Below, piece by piece: positions 35,908 through 45,525 of a DNA stretch of 64,000 bases. Each line of letters opens with the position of its first letter. Within the stretch, counting starts at the first letter, position 1. The translations under genes were made by a program, and so were the position numbers. The stretch comes from Hormoscilla sp. GM7CHS1pb (GTDB lineage: Bacteria > Cyanobacteriota > Cyanobacteriia > Cyanobacteriales > Desertifilaceae). The notes beneath the pieces are model-generated. The model had not been told where the DNA came from and ran no database searches. It worked only from the letters and a program-made list of their open reading frames with translations. Where the stretch lies: contig JACONN010000002.1 of NCBI GenBank assembly GCA_014323675.1, positions 2,462,001 to 2,526,000 on the forward strand. Direction: 5' to 3'.

Positions 35908-36798
35908 ATGACAATGGCAGAAACATACGTCTTCTATCAGAATGAGGGTAGGGGTGGTGATCTAATGTATAGCACCGCCTCATCCAAACAACCAAAACTG
36001 ATAGATAAGGAAATCGGCATCACTGCTGGGCCTTCGGCAGTGATGTTCAAGAACAAGCTCTATTGCTTCCGCCAGAGGCGAGCCAATGGAGGCAAACTTT
36101 GGTACAACACCTCTTCTGACGGACAAAATTGGCAAGGTAATACTGAGATAGGTGTTGCCAACATGTCCCAAGGGCCTTCAGCAGTGGTATTCCGAGACCA
36201 GCTGTACTGCTTTACCCCGGGCAAGAGTAACAACGGCCAGCTCTGGTACGTGACCTCTTCTGATGGCAACAACTGGTCATCTCACTTGCACGTGTCTAAT
36301 GCCAACATGACCAACAGCCCTTCAGCAGTGGTGTTCCAAGACAAGCTGTACTGCTTTCACCACGGTCTGACAAGGCCCTCTACGGCGAACGGTCAACTCT
36401 GGTACCTTACTTCCTCGGATGGCAATAACTGGTCGAATGACATACGGATAGAACAGGCTAACATGTCTGCAAGCCCCTCAGCGGTGGTATTCCAAGACCA
36501 GCTGTACTGCTTCCACCAGGGCCGGACATCAACGGGTGGGGCGAACGGCCAACTCTGGTACCTTGTCTATGATGGCAAGGACTGGTCCGAAGAAATGTTG
36601 GTACCTGGCACTGGCATGTCCGAAAGTCCTTCCGCAATGGTGCTCGGTGACGAACTCTACTGCTTCTACCAAGGGGAAAGTAAGGACGGCACGCTCTGGT
36701 GCGACTATACCGCTGATGGAAAGAACTGGCGAGAGGAGAAGTGGTCTGGAGACACGATTATGTCAGCAGGACCCAGCGCAGTTCTTGTAGACTTTTAA
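35908..36798 (+). CDS. Six-bladed beta-propeller (lectin-like) protein
   Basis: The 296-residue protein is made of about 47-residue repeats of the form (S/G)PSAVVFxDxLYCF...G.LWYxTSSDGxNWS...ANMS. Five full repeats start near residues 40, 88, 136, 187 and 238. The C-terminal GPSAVLVDF and the N-terminal ETYVFYQNEGRGGDLMY together complete a sixth blade, the usual ring-closing arrangement. The layout resembles sugar-binding propellers such as fucose-binding fungal lectins and tachylectin-2-like proteins. No signal peptide is present, unlike its two neighbours. AGGAG precedes the ATG at 35908. Sugar binding is inference. Confidence 0.75.
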   Translation: MTMAETYVFYQNEGRGGDLMYSTASSKQPKLIDKEIGITAGPSAVMFKNKLYCFRQRRANGGKLWYNTSSDGQNWQGNTEIGVANMSQGPSAVVFRDQLYCFTPGKSNNGQLWYVTSSDGNNWSSHLHVSNANMTNSPSAVVFQDKLYCFHHGLTRPSTANGQLWYLTSSDGNNWSNDIRIEQANMSASPSAVVFQDQLYCFHQGRTSTGGANGQLWYLVYDGKDWSEEMLVPGTGMSESPSAMVLGDELYCFYQGESKDGTLWCDYTADGKNWREEKWSGDTIMSAGPSAVLVDF

Positions 36799-37040
36799 CT
36801 CGATCTTTCATCTCGTAGGGTGCATTGCGTTGGCGAAGCATTCCCGCAGAGAAATCCCATCCTCTTCATGCGATCGTTTGCAGAGATTGTTTGGGTGCAT
36901 CTCAGTTTGGCAAATTGAGAATCGAGAATTGAGAGTTGTAATGCCAAAATGCAAAAGTGAGATGCTCCCGTCAGTTTGGGTGCATCTCACTTTTGTAATA
37001 TAGTCCGCGCAGGCGGGCTTTGTGCGTGTAGCCGGGCCCT
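36799..37040. other. Intergenic repeats
   Basis: It holds two copies of GGTGCATCTCA(C/G)TTT (36893, 36976) and the segment CGCGCAGGCGGGCTTTG-TGTAGCCGGGCCCTTTAGGG, which recurs at about 58972-59010. No gene is seen. Confidence 0.45.
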
Positions 37041-37581
37041 TTAGGGTTCGGGCGGCGGCAAATTGGGATGCACCCAACAAGACATGCTCTCATGGAAATT
37101 TTCAGGTCTGCCTCCTATCAAGTTCATTGCCCAAATCTCGTCTAAACTATAGTCTATCAGCCATTTATCTAAATCTAGAGAGTCAGCCCAAGTCATAGTT
37201 GTCAGCCCAGAGACAGCATCGCAGACGAGGATTTCCCTCGGATCGAGAAATCTAATTAACCTATCTGAATGGGTTGCCACAATCAACTGAGTGCGTCGAG
37301 CAGCTTCTCGCATGACATCCACTAGCAGTCGCAACAACTCTGGATGCAAGCAAACTTCTGGCTCGTCAATCATAGTAACAGCAGATAACTCCTGACTTTG
37401 TAAGAGAGTCACTAGCCAGAGAAACCGCAATGTTCCTTCCGATAGCTGCTCCATGTAAAAGGGTTCGGAAAAGTTTTTATCCTTCCAAGTTAATGCTAAG
37501 GTTCCTGCTGCTACTGGCGGAAACCCCAATCGCTCAAAATCGGGAAAGGCCGCCGCTAAGGTATCTTGTAGCAATTTCATA
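37041..37581 (-). pseudogene. AAA-type ATPase, C-terminal fragment
   Basis: About 178 residues contain the signature-like QLSEGTLRFLWLVTLL, Walker B VTMIDEPEVCLHPELL and the H-loop region LIVATHSDRLIRFL. This is the RecF/OLD-like AAA_21 ATPase type found in defence and DNA-repair systems. The N-terminal part with Walker A lies at 38694-38981, beyond an IS630 insertion, and is itself frameshifted. The product was probably an ATP-dependent DNA-associated or defence protein; now inactive. Confidence 0.8.
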
Positions 37582-37598
37582 TACAGCTTGTTCACCAG

Positions 37599-38051
37599 TT
37601 AGCTGGTACAGTAGCAGCATTTTGTAAACCAGTTCTTAAACGCAGTTGTTCCAATCAGCATCATCCCCAGTTCAATTAACTGTTCTAACGCCTCCATAGC
37701 TCGTGTCGGGAAAAGTCTGACAATTGACTTAATCGTTGACCACAACATCTCAATAGGATTGAAGTCTGGTGAGTATGGTGGTAAATACTCTACTCTGGCT
37801 CCCGCAGAGGCGATCAGTTCTTCGATGCCTTCCATTTTATGGATATTAAGGTTATCCATGACCACCACATCCCCTGGATTGAGCTTCTCCACCAGTTCCT
37901 TTTCAACAAACTCCTTAAAATCTTTACCTTTCATGGAGCCTTGAATCGCTTTTTTAGCCACAACTCCTCTCATACTCATTGCTCCGATTAAAGTCATTTT
38001 CCTTCCCTTGTAAAACTGTCTTAAACAGAAGGCAATAGGAGCCTTTCTCAC
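37599..38051 (-). pseudogene. IS630 transposase, C-terminal part
   Basis: It contains the second and third catalytic residues of the DDE domain: VVVMDNLNIHK (D) and LPPYSPDFNPIEMLWS (E). The first Asp is in IFIDETAFWVGMSREMAR at about 38195-38125, on the other side of the palindromic insert. Without the insert the two would join near AR-VRKAPIAF. Confidence 0.85.
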
Positions 38052-38124
38052 TCTCGTGTCCAGAGACGCCCACCCATGTTGCTGCCGGTCAGGCGAGCGA
38101 CAGGGTAGGCGCTCTCGGACACGA
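38052..38124. repeat. Palindromic mini-element inside the IS630 transposase
   Basis: Arms of TCGTGTCCAGAGACGCCCACC type and GTAGGCGCTCTCGGACACGA surround a GC-rich centre. A member of the palindromic family seen in moeA, inserted here between the first and second catalytic Asp codons of the transposase. Confidence 0.75.
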
Positions 38125-38242
38125 CCTGGCCATCTCGCGACTCATCCCTACCCAGAAAGCTGTCTCGTCAATAAATATCAATTTCTCTTGGGGTATATCT
38201 CGAATCCGATTCCGGTAATCAACTCGCTGCTTTTGACCATCT

Positions 38243-38659
38243 TCAGTTACCACTTTTTCCGACCGATAAGTTTTTTTTTAGGGTTAGCCCTTCTTTTTTG
38301 AGGAACTCACACATCCCCCCAACACTGACATAAATCTCTTGCTTTTCTAAGAGATGTTCGCGATCCTGCCGCACTGTCCAATCCGGATAATCTTTCACCA
38401 TCTGAACAATAAAATCTCGATGAGGTTCTAGCTTTCCCGGACGATTTGGACCAGGGTTTTTAGGAGTTATATCTTGAGTTTCTCGATGTCGAAAGATATA
38501 ACTATGAACAGTAGCAGGGCTAATCATAAACTGGTCTGCGAGTTGCCGAATTGAGCCAAAGCCCAATTCATAAGCAGTGACGACTTTTCTTCTAAAATCA
38601 AGAGAGTAACGGCTCATGAGTGAATCCGGTCTGAATCGAGTGTAGCCCCAGTTTATCAC
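38243..38659 (-). pseudogene. IS630 transposase, N-terminal part
   Basis: The DNA-binding region is present: MSRYSLDFRRKVVTAYELG, a helix-turn-helix IRQLADQFMISPATVHSYIF, and TVRQDREHLLEKQEIYVSVGGMCEFL in parts. It ends in a frameshift at a TTTTTTTT run (38270). It belongs with the 37599-38051 piece. Confidence 0.85.
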
Positions 38660-38693
38660 AAAAGCGTTACACCTATTTCCTGAACAAGCTGTA

Positions 38694-38981
38694 ACTGACC
38701 TTTGAGAACGAGTTTAAGGTAGTAATGCAGCGGTTGGGAATGTGGTCCGGGCACGGATAAGGAAATTGCCATAGCATCAGTTTTGTCTCGCGTCACTATT
38801 TGACTCAAACCGCTCAATTCTGAAATTTGGGACTGTAACTGACCTTTTGCTGACGCTGCTAGCAGGGAGAAGTTTTCCCCACACCATTAGCACCAATCAT
38901 CACAGTCAGGGGTCGCAGCTCCAGATTCAGATCGAACAAGCGCCGGTAGCCCTCAATGGTAATTTGTGTAAATGCGTTCAT
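38694..38981 (-). pseudogene. AAA-type ATPase, N-terminal fragment with Walker A
   Basis: The ATG at 38981 gives MNAFTQITIEGYRRLFDLNL, LRPLTVMIGANGVGKTS (Walker A), then a frameshift at about 38872 and the continuation SLLAASAKGQLQSQISELSG in another frame, up to the IS630 end. Partner of the fragment at 37041-37581. The IS and the frameshifts both inactivate the gene. Confidence 0.75.
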
Positions 38982-39017
38982 AACTGAAAACTCAGATGCT
39001 ATGCTATAATCTTACCT

Positions 39018-39383
39018 ATGATTGACATTAACATTCTCTGGGAATTCTCAAGGAACCACTGCATCGCCATTTGTGCCTTTCTGGTGCCAGCTAACCTGCT
39101 AGCAACTTTGCTGACTATGATTCTGGTGACCGTCGGTCGCCCTCGGGTTCAAGTCTGGTGGGCGGCAGGATTTGCCTCACTACCGGCGATCGCCATGTTT
39201 CTGCACGTGCTGAGTTGGTTCATCATTGGAGTAGTCATGGCACCTACCTACATCCTGTTCTTTCTAGGATGTGTTTGTCTGCTGATTAATTTTTGGGCAG
39301 TTATCGATCCACAAAGCATGTCGGGTCTCCTGCGAATTTCCTATCTCAAACTTCGCTCGATCGTCGTGCCGATTTCAGGATAA
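39018..39383 (+). CDS. Small membrane protein of unknown function
   Basis: The 121-residue protein has three or four hydrophobic helices (CIAICAFLVPANLLATLLTMIL, WWAAGFASLPAIAMFLHVLSWFIIGVVM in parts, YILFFLGCVCLLINFWAVI). No catalytic motif. The ATG at 39018 starts MIDINILWEF. Divergent from the broken ATPase gene. No family was recognised. Confidence 0.55.
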   Translation: MIDINILWEFSRNHCIAICAFLVPANLLATLLTMILVTVGRPRVQVWWAAGFASLPAIAMFLHVLSWFIIGVVMAPTYILFFLGCVCLLINFWAVIDPQSMSGLLRISYLKLRSIVVPISG

Positions 39384-39755
39384 GCATCTCATGGATAGCA
39401 AGGATAACAATTGGATTTTATCAAAGTTTTTCAAACTATTAAACTCAGTCTAGAAGAGATGAAAAAATGTCTGTAATTATACGATGGAGGCAATTTTGAT
39501 GATCGTGGCATTCTCCAAGACCAACTGGAAGCAAAAATTACAGAAATCAATGAATTGAAGAAATAAAAAAGATAAAAGCCGAAATTCGGGAAATGCCGAA
39601 CTCGGGTAATCCCGCTAATGAAAAACAAGATAAAATGCTGAAAATATTACCTGCGATCGCATTTAAATAGGTGAGAGAACAATTGTTTATGCGTGCGATC
39701 TAGAAACAATTGTCAATTCTTACATCGGCTGATAACTCTTGACAGGCGAGATGTC
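39384..39755. other. Intergenic region with possible ORF debris
   Basis: Frames between 39475 and 39669 spell coiled-coil-like fragments (ILQDQLEAKITEINELK, EIREMPNSGNPANEKQDKML) separated by stops, suggesting the end of a lost gene. Nothing intact is present. Confidence 0.35.
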
Positions 39756-40661
39756 CTACGCCTTGACTTCTCCAGCGTGATAGGAGCTGCGAACTAGTGG
39801 ACCGGAACGGACGCGATCGAAACCCATCTCGCGGGCGATCGCGCCCAATTTATCAAACTCCTCTGGGGTCCAGTATTTCTGCACCGGCAAATGTGCGAGG
39901 GAAGGCCGCATATATTGACCGATGGTGAGGCGATCGCACTGGACGGCCCGCAAATCAGCCATAGCTTCGATCGTTTCCGCTTCCGTTTCCCCAAGTCCCA
40001 GCATTAACCCCGACTTCGTGGGTATGGTCGGATCCAAATCTTTCACAAAACGTAACACATCTAGGGAGCGATCGTACTTGGCCCCGCGACGAACCGGTCC
40101 TTGCAAGCGTCGTACCGTCTCCAGATTATGGTTATAACAAGCCGGTTGAGCTTGCACCACCTGAGCCACTAATTCCTTTTGTCCCCAAAAATCCGGTGTC
40201 AGCACCTCAATTTCCGTTTCTGGGTTCAGCTGGCGCACCGCAGCCATATTGGCCGCAAACCAACCCGCCCCCCGATCGGGCAAATCATCTCGGGCCACCG
40301 CAGTCAACACCACATAGCGCAACCCTAGAAGTTGCACGGACTCTGCCACCTTTTGCGGTTCGGTGGGATCTAGGGGCATAGGTGCGTGACCCTTATCCAC
40401 TTGACAAAAAGCACAAGAGCGAGTACAAGTAGGCCCCATCAGCAGAAAAGTCGCCGTCAGATTAGCATAGCACTCTCCCCGGTTGGGACAGCGTCCCTCC
40501 TCGCAGATCGTGTGAATTTGACGTTGCTTGATAATTCGCTGTACTGTAGAAATATCACTAGCGTTACCGACAGGGCGTCGCAACCAAGGTGGGAGACGAT
40601 CTCCTGAGGCACGGCGCTGCCTGGCAGCGGACTGAGTTCGGTCAGATTTGGTCATGGACAT
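39756..40661 (-). CDS. lipA: Lipoyl synthase
   Basis: This 301-residue radical SAM enzyme inserts two sulfur atoms into octanoyl groups on lipoyl domains. Auxiliary cluster cysteines C53, C58, C64 ([12 protein letters not shown]), radical SAM cysteines C79, C83, C86 (CTRSCAFC), and the C-terminal RSSYHAGE that ligates the auxiliary cluster are all present. The length is normal. The start is ATG 40661 or 40655. Intact. Confidence 0.96.
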   Translation of the reverse strand: MSMTKSDRTQSAARQRRASGDRLPPWLRRPVGNASDISTVQRIIKQRQIHTICEEGRCPNRGECYANLTATFLLMGPTCTRSCAFCQVDKGHAPMPLDPTEPQKVAESVQLLGLRYVVLTAVARDDLPDRGAGWFAANMAAVRQLNPETEIEVLTPDFWGQKELVAQVVQAQPACYNHNLETVRRLQGPVRRGAKYDRSLDVLRFVKDLDPTIPTKSGLMLGLGETEAETIEAMADLRAVQCDRLTIGQYMRPSLAHLPVQKYWTPEEFDKLGAIAREMGFDRVRSGPLVRSSYHAGEVKA

Positions 40662-40867
40662 GTAGTATATTAGGCCAACTCTGTACGTTAATATGTAGAA
40701 CTGAATTGATTAATTTCCCTTGGTCAGAGGGTATTCTAGTTGAAGCAGTGTAATTTTAACCCACCTGTGGGTCATGCTGATATTTTTAACCGCAACTGGG
40801 GCATCAATATCTTCAACCTGTGAACTCATAATATCATCTTTACACTCACCATCACTAGGAGTCAGTC

Positions 40868-41479
40868 GTGGCACAAAAACACAAGATATTAGTTATCGAT
40901 GACAGTAGAGTTATCCGGATGCGGGTGCGGGATATGTTGCCAGAAGGTAACTTTGAAGTCCTGGAAGCCAAAGATGGCGAAGAAGGAATGAAATTTATCC
41001 GCCAGGAACGCCCAAACCTGATCATGCTAGATTTCCTGTTGCCTAAAGTCAGCGGTTGGGATGTATTTCAGAATATTCGCGGTCATGCTCAGTGGCGGAA
41101 GATTCCGCTGGTGTTAATGTCTGGTCGCAAAGAAGAGGTAACGGAGAAAATCCCGGAACCCTTCGAGTTTTGGGAGTTCATCGAAAAGCCTTTTGAGCAA
41201 AAACAGCTGATTAGCGCGATCAAATCAGCCATGAAAAAGGCGACCAAGCCACAACCACCCCTAGAAGAGGAAGCTCCCGCCCCAGCGGCCACAACTGCGC
41301 CGTCCGAGGCCCCAGCCACAGCTGGTGCTGGCTCCCATGCTGAGATTGAACAGCTCAAACAGCAGATGGCAAAAATGCAGGCTGAGATTCAAGCCTTGAA
41401 AAAACAGGTGGCCCAGATAGAGCCCTTGAAACAGCAATTGGTCAAGATTTTTAACTTCGTCAAACAGAAGGTTAAGTAG
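40868..41479 (+). CDS. Response regulator receiver protein with C-terminal coiled coil
   Basis: The 203-residue protein starts at a GTG (40868), preceded by TAGGAGTCAGTC. The receiver domain has ILVIDDSRVIRMRV, MLDFLLPKVSGWDVF (phospho-Asp), LVLMSGRKEEV and EFIEKPFEQKQL. After a Pro/Ala-rich linker comes a heptad-patterned helix (EIEQLKQQMAKMQAEIQALK). No DNA-binding or enzymatic domain, so it likely works by protein contacts, as PilG/PatA-like regulators do. No kinase adjacent. Confidence 0.85.
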   Translation: MAQKHKILVIDDSRVIRMRVRDMLPEGNFEVLEAKDGEEGMKFIRQERPNLIMLDFLLPKVSGWDVFQNIRGHAQWRKIPLVLMSGRKEEVTEKIPEPFEFWEFIEKPFEQKQLISAIKSAMKKATKPQPPLEEEAPAPAATTAPSEAPATAGAGSHAEIEQLKQQMAKMQAEIQALKKQVAQIEPLKQQLVKIFNFVKQKVK

Positions 41480-41738
41480 TACTAGTACCCACGCCGGTAA
41501 TATCAAATCACTGTAGGCGCGATAACGGGGCATAAGATCCAGCCAGCGCAGCTTCCCAGCAAAGAGATGTAAGAGAACCAGGCCCCTTGGCAGTAACAGA
41601 TACAGAAAGCTCATAAAATTCTGTCGGTGGAAAGTTAATTGTCTCATGTCAAGGGACAAAATCCAGGATCCTGGATTTTCCAGGATACAACTGGCTTTGA
41701 GATTTCTTCCGTACAGGGGAAACTTCCTGAGAGTAAGC

Positions 41739-42335
41739 TTAATCATCCAGTGCGCGGCGTCCTGCCAGCGCTCGTGCTAAAGTAACTTCATCAGCGTACT
41801 CTAAATCGCCCCCCATCGGTAAACCAAAGGCGATGCGGGTGACTTTCGTAAACGGCTTGAGCAGTTGACCGATATAGAGGGTAGTAGTTTCACCTTCAAC
41901 GCTGGGGTTGATAGCCAAAATCACTTCTTGAATATGTGGCTGACTGGCCCGCCGCACTAAGGCTTGAATGGTCAACTGTTCTGGACCAATGCCATCCATT
42001 GGAGAAATCATCCCGCCCAACACGTGATACTGACCGCGATATTCCCGCGTTTTTTCCAGGGCGATCACGTCCCGGGAGTCCGCCACCACGCAAATGGTGT
42101 TTTTGTCGCGGTTCTGGTTGCGGCAAATTTCGCAGGTGGGTTCGGCGGACAGGTGAAAGCATACCTGACAGAGACCGACTTGTTTTTTCGCCTCGACTAA
42201 GGCTTGGGCTAAGGCTTGTACCTCGGCTTCCGGTCGCTTCAGGATATGTAATGCCAGTCGTTGAGCTGTTTTAGGCCCAACTCCAGGTAAGCGCTGTAAT
42301 TGCTCGATCAGGCGAGCTAAAGGTCGAGTGTAAAC
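41739..42335 (-). CDS. recR: Recombination protein RecR with an apparently non-standard start codon
   Basis: The protein acts with RecF/RecO in loading RecA at gaps. It reads [20 protein letters not shown] (helix-hairpin-helix), a four-Cys zinc finger CQVCFHLS...CEICRN, and the Toprim domain with [23 protein letters not shown] (in parts). The 198-residue length is normal only if translation begins at the GTT at 42335-42333. GGAGGA lies 8 bases upstream at ideal spacing. No ATG, GTG or TTG is in frame between the upstream stop and that point. The first in-frame GTG (about 42089) would delete the HhH and zinc finger. Either GTT replaces GTG by mutation or error, or it is used weakly. Confidence 0.88.
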   Translation of the reverse strand, partial: VYTRPLARLIEQLQRLPGVGPKTAQRLALHILKRPEAEVQALAQALVEAKKQVGLCQVCFHLSAEPTCEICRNQNRDKNTICVVADSRDVIALEKTREYRGQYHVLGGMISPMDGIGPEQLTIQALVRRASQPHIQEVILAINPSVEGETTTLYIGQLLKPFTKVTRIAFGLPMGGDLEYADEVTLARALAGRRALDD

Positions 42336-42451
42336 GGTTGTAGTCCTCCAGAGTAGAGTTCTATCCCGATCTTAAACTACGGAGCGGTCCCTCTGACCTT
42401 CCCGATCGGGGAATCTGATTTAATACTACTACTGATTCATAACATCTGACT

Positions 42452-43066
42452 ATGGTAGAAACAATTTCAGCTAAAGACGTCACTCTGAAGCAATTAAAAA
42501 CTATCTTCGATCTTCAGCCAGTTGAAGATGACCAATTTTTCCGCGAGTGGCAAGACAAATTACCAGAAATTACTGATTTGCAAAAGCAAATGTTAGACCG
42601 GGTAAAAGCTGGATATTTTAATTTACTCTATTACCCTCCCTTGCTAGAAAAGCCAGTCAATATGGCGATCGTCTCACCCCTGCTTTTTATCGGAGAATTT
42701 TATCTTTTACCTGTTCACTTCAAAGCGGAAAATGCTGTAGAGATTTCAGCCTCTGATGAAGAAATAGTAATCAAGGGTAGCATTGATACCCTGGTTTTGC
42801 AAGAGCACTTGTGGGTAATGGTAATCGAATCTAAACGGGCTAGCTTCTCTATAGAAGCTGGACTCCCACAAATTATAGCTTATATGCTGGCCAACCCCGA
42901 GGGAGAGAACCGTGCTTTGGCATGATAACCACTGGTGGCACCTTTATTTTCATCAAATTAGTCAAAGGTGAAGCCCCAAGATACGCTACATCTGCTGAAT
43001 TTTCCCTGCGCAACCCCGGGAATGATTTGTATCGGGTTCTGAGCATTCTTAAACGCCTCAGTTCGT
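42452..43066 (+). pseudogene. PD-(D/E)XK restriction-like protein, frameshifted
   Basis: It resembles the small cyanobacterial proteins annotated as restriction endonuclease subunit R. The N-terminal part includes MLDRVKAGYFNLLYYPPLLE and the nuclease core GSIDTLVLQ...VMVIESKRASFSIEAGLPQ, in which D, E and K form the PD-(D/E)XK site. The first frame stops at 42925. The expected continuation FGMITTGGTFIFIKLVKGE ... LYRVLSILKRLSS is in the next frame to 43066, so one base is missing near 42915. The fold is intact otherwise; the activity is unknown. Confidence 0.75.
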
Positions 43067-43109
43067 AGGTTGGAGACCCAGTTATGAGTATTCCGATCGC
43101 GCATTACTT

Positions 43110-43807
43110 CTATTTCCCCTGAACGAGACGACCGTCTTCCATACAAACAATGCGATCGGCAATATCTAAAATGCGATTGTCGTGGGTCACCATTAAAATC
43201 GTACAATCCCGTTCTCTTGCTAATTTCTGCATTAAATTTACCACATCGCGACCCGGTTTACTATCGAGGGCTGCCGTCGGTTCGTCCGCCAAAACAATCG
43301 GAGGTTGACAGACTAAAGCGCGGGCGATCGCCACTCGTTGTTTTTGACCGCCGCATAGATTTTCTGGATAGGAATGCAAGTGTTCTCCTAGACCAACTTC
43401 TGCGAGTATTTCGGAGGCGCGATCGCTCATTTCTGTTGGGGATAAATCTCCATTTACTTCCAACTCCATCCGCACGTTTTGGAGAGCAGTTAAACTCTGA
43501 TGCAGGTTGTGTGCTTGAAAAATATAACCAATGCGCCGCCGCACATTTATCAACTGTTCCCGCGTTGCACCGCACAGTTCGAGATCCAACACTTTTAAGC
43601 TTCCAGACTGCACCGATCGCAGTCCGCCAACGAGGGTTAATATCGTGGTTTTCCCAGAACCAGAGGGTCCGGTGGTAAAGACGATTTCCCCGGGGAAATA
43701 TCTAGGTTAATATCGAATAGTGCTTGTTTGCGAAGCTGTCCGCGACCGAAATAATGGTCCAGGTGTTGTAGAGAAATCGCCAGCTTGGTTTTCGTTATAC
43801 TCGACAT
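43110..43807 (-). pseudogene. devA: DevA-type ABC exporter ATPase, frameshifted
   Basis: The ATG at 43807 reads MSSITKTKLAISLQHLDHYF to DINLDISPG, then the frame breaks at about 43693 (one G missing in CCGGGGAAATCG). It resumes as IVFTTGPSGSGKTTILTLVGG (Walker A), with Q-loop GYIFQAHNLHQSLTALQN, signature LCGGQKQRVAIARAL, Walker B PIVLADEPTAALD and H-loop LMVTHD. This is the ATPase of a DevBCA (MacB-like) exporter for glycolipids or other lipophilic compounds. devC and the devB remnant lie upstream on the same strand. All three genes are damaged. Confidence 0.88.
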
Positions 43808-43835
43808 AGTTGTTAATCCTCCGGGAAATTAGAAA

Positions 43836-44329
43836 ATGACTAGCAGTGACGATCTGAGATTACCTCCTGAAAAACCTGTAGGCGAACTCACATGGATTTG
43901 TGGTGGCGAAGTTGATGAATATTCTGTTACTTTAAGATTTTTGGGAGAAACCCTCGATCCCGATCGCCTTTCCGAGTTACTGGGACATTCGCCAACAAGT
44001 TCCTGTCGTCAAGGAGATATTTTTCGCGGTAAACGGTACGATCGAATTGAAAAACACGGTCGGTGGAGAGTCGGAGTGGACGATTTAGTGATGTTTCTCT
44101 AGATACGAAAATTGATGGGATGCTTGACGAACTCACCTCAGATTTGCAGATATGGAACATGCTCACTAACCAATTATAGTGCCCTATTCTGCGGTCTGTT
44201 TCTGAAACGTTGGAACAGAGCAGCACTCTCCCTCTATCACCGAAAACGTTAGGTCGCATAGCAGAAAGAGGTTTGTTATTGGAGTTGGATATTTATTTCG
44301 AGTTAGAAGAAGAAAGCGCAGAACCCTGA
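43836..44329 (+). pseudogene. DUF4279 domain protein, multiply frameshifted
   Basis: The first frame (43836-44102) has the DUF4279 features SVTLRFLGETLDPDRLSELL, CRQGDIFRGKRYDR and HGRWRVGVDDLV. The rest continues through at least two frame changes: LDTKIDGMLDELTSDLQIWN, then ALFCGLFLKRWN, then LSPKTLGRIAERGLLLELDIYFELEEE. It lies between devA and devC on the opposite strand, inside the space where the exporter operon would normally be tight. It looks like a late insertion into that operon. Not functional as read. Confidence 0.7.
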
Positions 44330-44345
44330 AAAATTGAAGGTGTCT

Positions 44346-45525
44346 TTAGAAAATATCTGCGGGATCTGCCGATCGCAGTCTGCGAGTAGCGATCGCCCCT
44401 GAGAACCCGCACATCACAATCGTCAGGGCAAAAACAAAGACAACTCGCCCTAAAGGAAGTACCATTGGTAAGGGCCGCAGCCTTGCGAGTTAAAGCATAC
44501 AATCCCGTGGAAACGGCAACCCCTGGAAAAAATCCCAAGACCGCTAAAATAATCGCTTCTTCAAACACCACGCCAAGTAAATAGCGATCGCGATATCCCA
44601 TTGCCTTAAACGTAGCATACTCGGAAAGATGAGCGTTAACATCGCTGGATAGCACTTGATAAACGATGACAACCCCGACAATAAATCCCATGGCGCTACT
44701 CAGTCCAAAGACAAACCCAATGGGCGATCGCGTATTCCAATAATTTAATTCAAAATCGATATATTCGGCGTGGGTAAAGGCATGTACGTCGTCTGGTAAA
44801 TACTCGTTTAAGGCAGCTCTGATTATTTCTGGATCTGTACCGGGTTCCAGTTCGATATTCCCCATGCTTACAGTTCCCGCTTGCCAGTGAGTAAATAGTC
44901 GTAAAAAAGTTTTTTGGCTGGCAATTAACGTGCCGTCAATAGCCAAAGATGCCCCTAAATTAAAGGTTCCAGCAATGGTAACCGTAATGCGATCGATTTC
45001 GCTAGTTAGAATTTCTCCTGTTTGCAAACGGGCGATCGCCTCGGAATATTTTCCGCGAGTAGCGGCATCGAACAACACTGTATCTGGTTGTTTGATCGCT
45101 GACAACTGTCGGTTAACTGCTGGTAAATCAAAAGCAGGTTTGCTAGGATTTTGTCCCACGACTAACATCGGTGTTTTTTGCTGCGTCTGGGGATTTTTCC
45201 AATTTAAAAAACTGACATAAAGGGCTTCCACAGACTTCACCCCAGGAACGTCCATCGCTTGCAATAGCCGCCGTCGGGGAAAGGTATACAACCGCATCAG
45301 TTCTATTGCTCTGGGACTAATCAAAACCAGATCCGCTTCTAAACTGCGCTGAAGCCTCGTATTGGTATCGAACAAAGCACCCAGAAACCTCAGTTGCATG
45401 AAAATCAAAATATCGGCAAAAGCAATACCTGCCATAGCAACGAGCAAGCGCATTTTGTCGTGGCGCAGTTGCAGCCATCCTAAAGGAGTTCTGCGCCGCA
45501 GTTGTTGCCTAAATCTCCCGATCAT
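44346..45525 (-). pseudogene. devC: DevC-type ABC exporter permease, frameshifted
   Basis: The frame from 45525 encodes a MacB/FtsX-type permease: an N-terminal helix after RTPLGWLQLRHDKMRLLVAMAGIAFADILI (in parts), a large periplasmic domain, and the helices FVFGLSSAMGFIVGVVIVYQVLSSDV and VVFEEAIILAVLGFFPGVAVSTGLY. At about 44455 the frame changes. The expected end LGRVVFVFALTIVMCGFSGA ... RSADPADIF is in the next frame, stopping at 44346. It overlaps the devB stop region at 45522 by 4 bases, the normal devB-devC coupling. Confidence 0.88.

Larger units (their letters stand above)
37582..38693 (-). mobile_element. IS630-family insertion sequence, interrupted
   Basis: The ends TACAGCTTGTTCA (37582) and TGAACAAGCTGTA (to 38693) form inverted repeats. 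The element is about 1.1 kb, with TA at both junctions, the IS630/Tc1 target. The transposase is in two pieces (38243-38659 and 37599-38051) separated by frame changes and a palindromic element at about 38052-38124. It splits the AAA ATPase gene. Confidence 0.85.
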
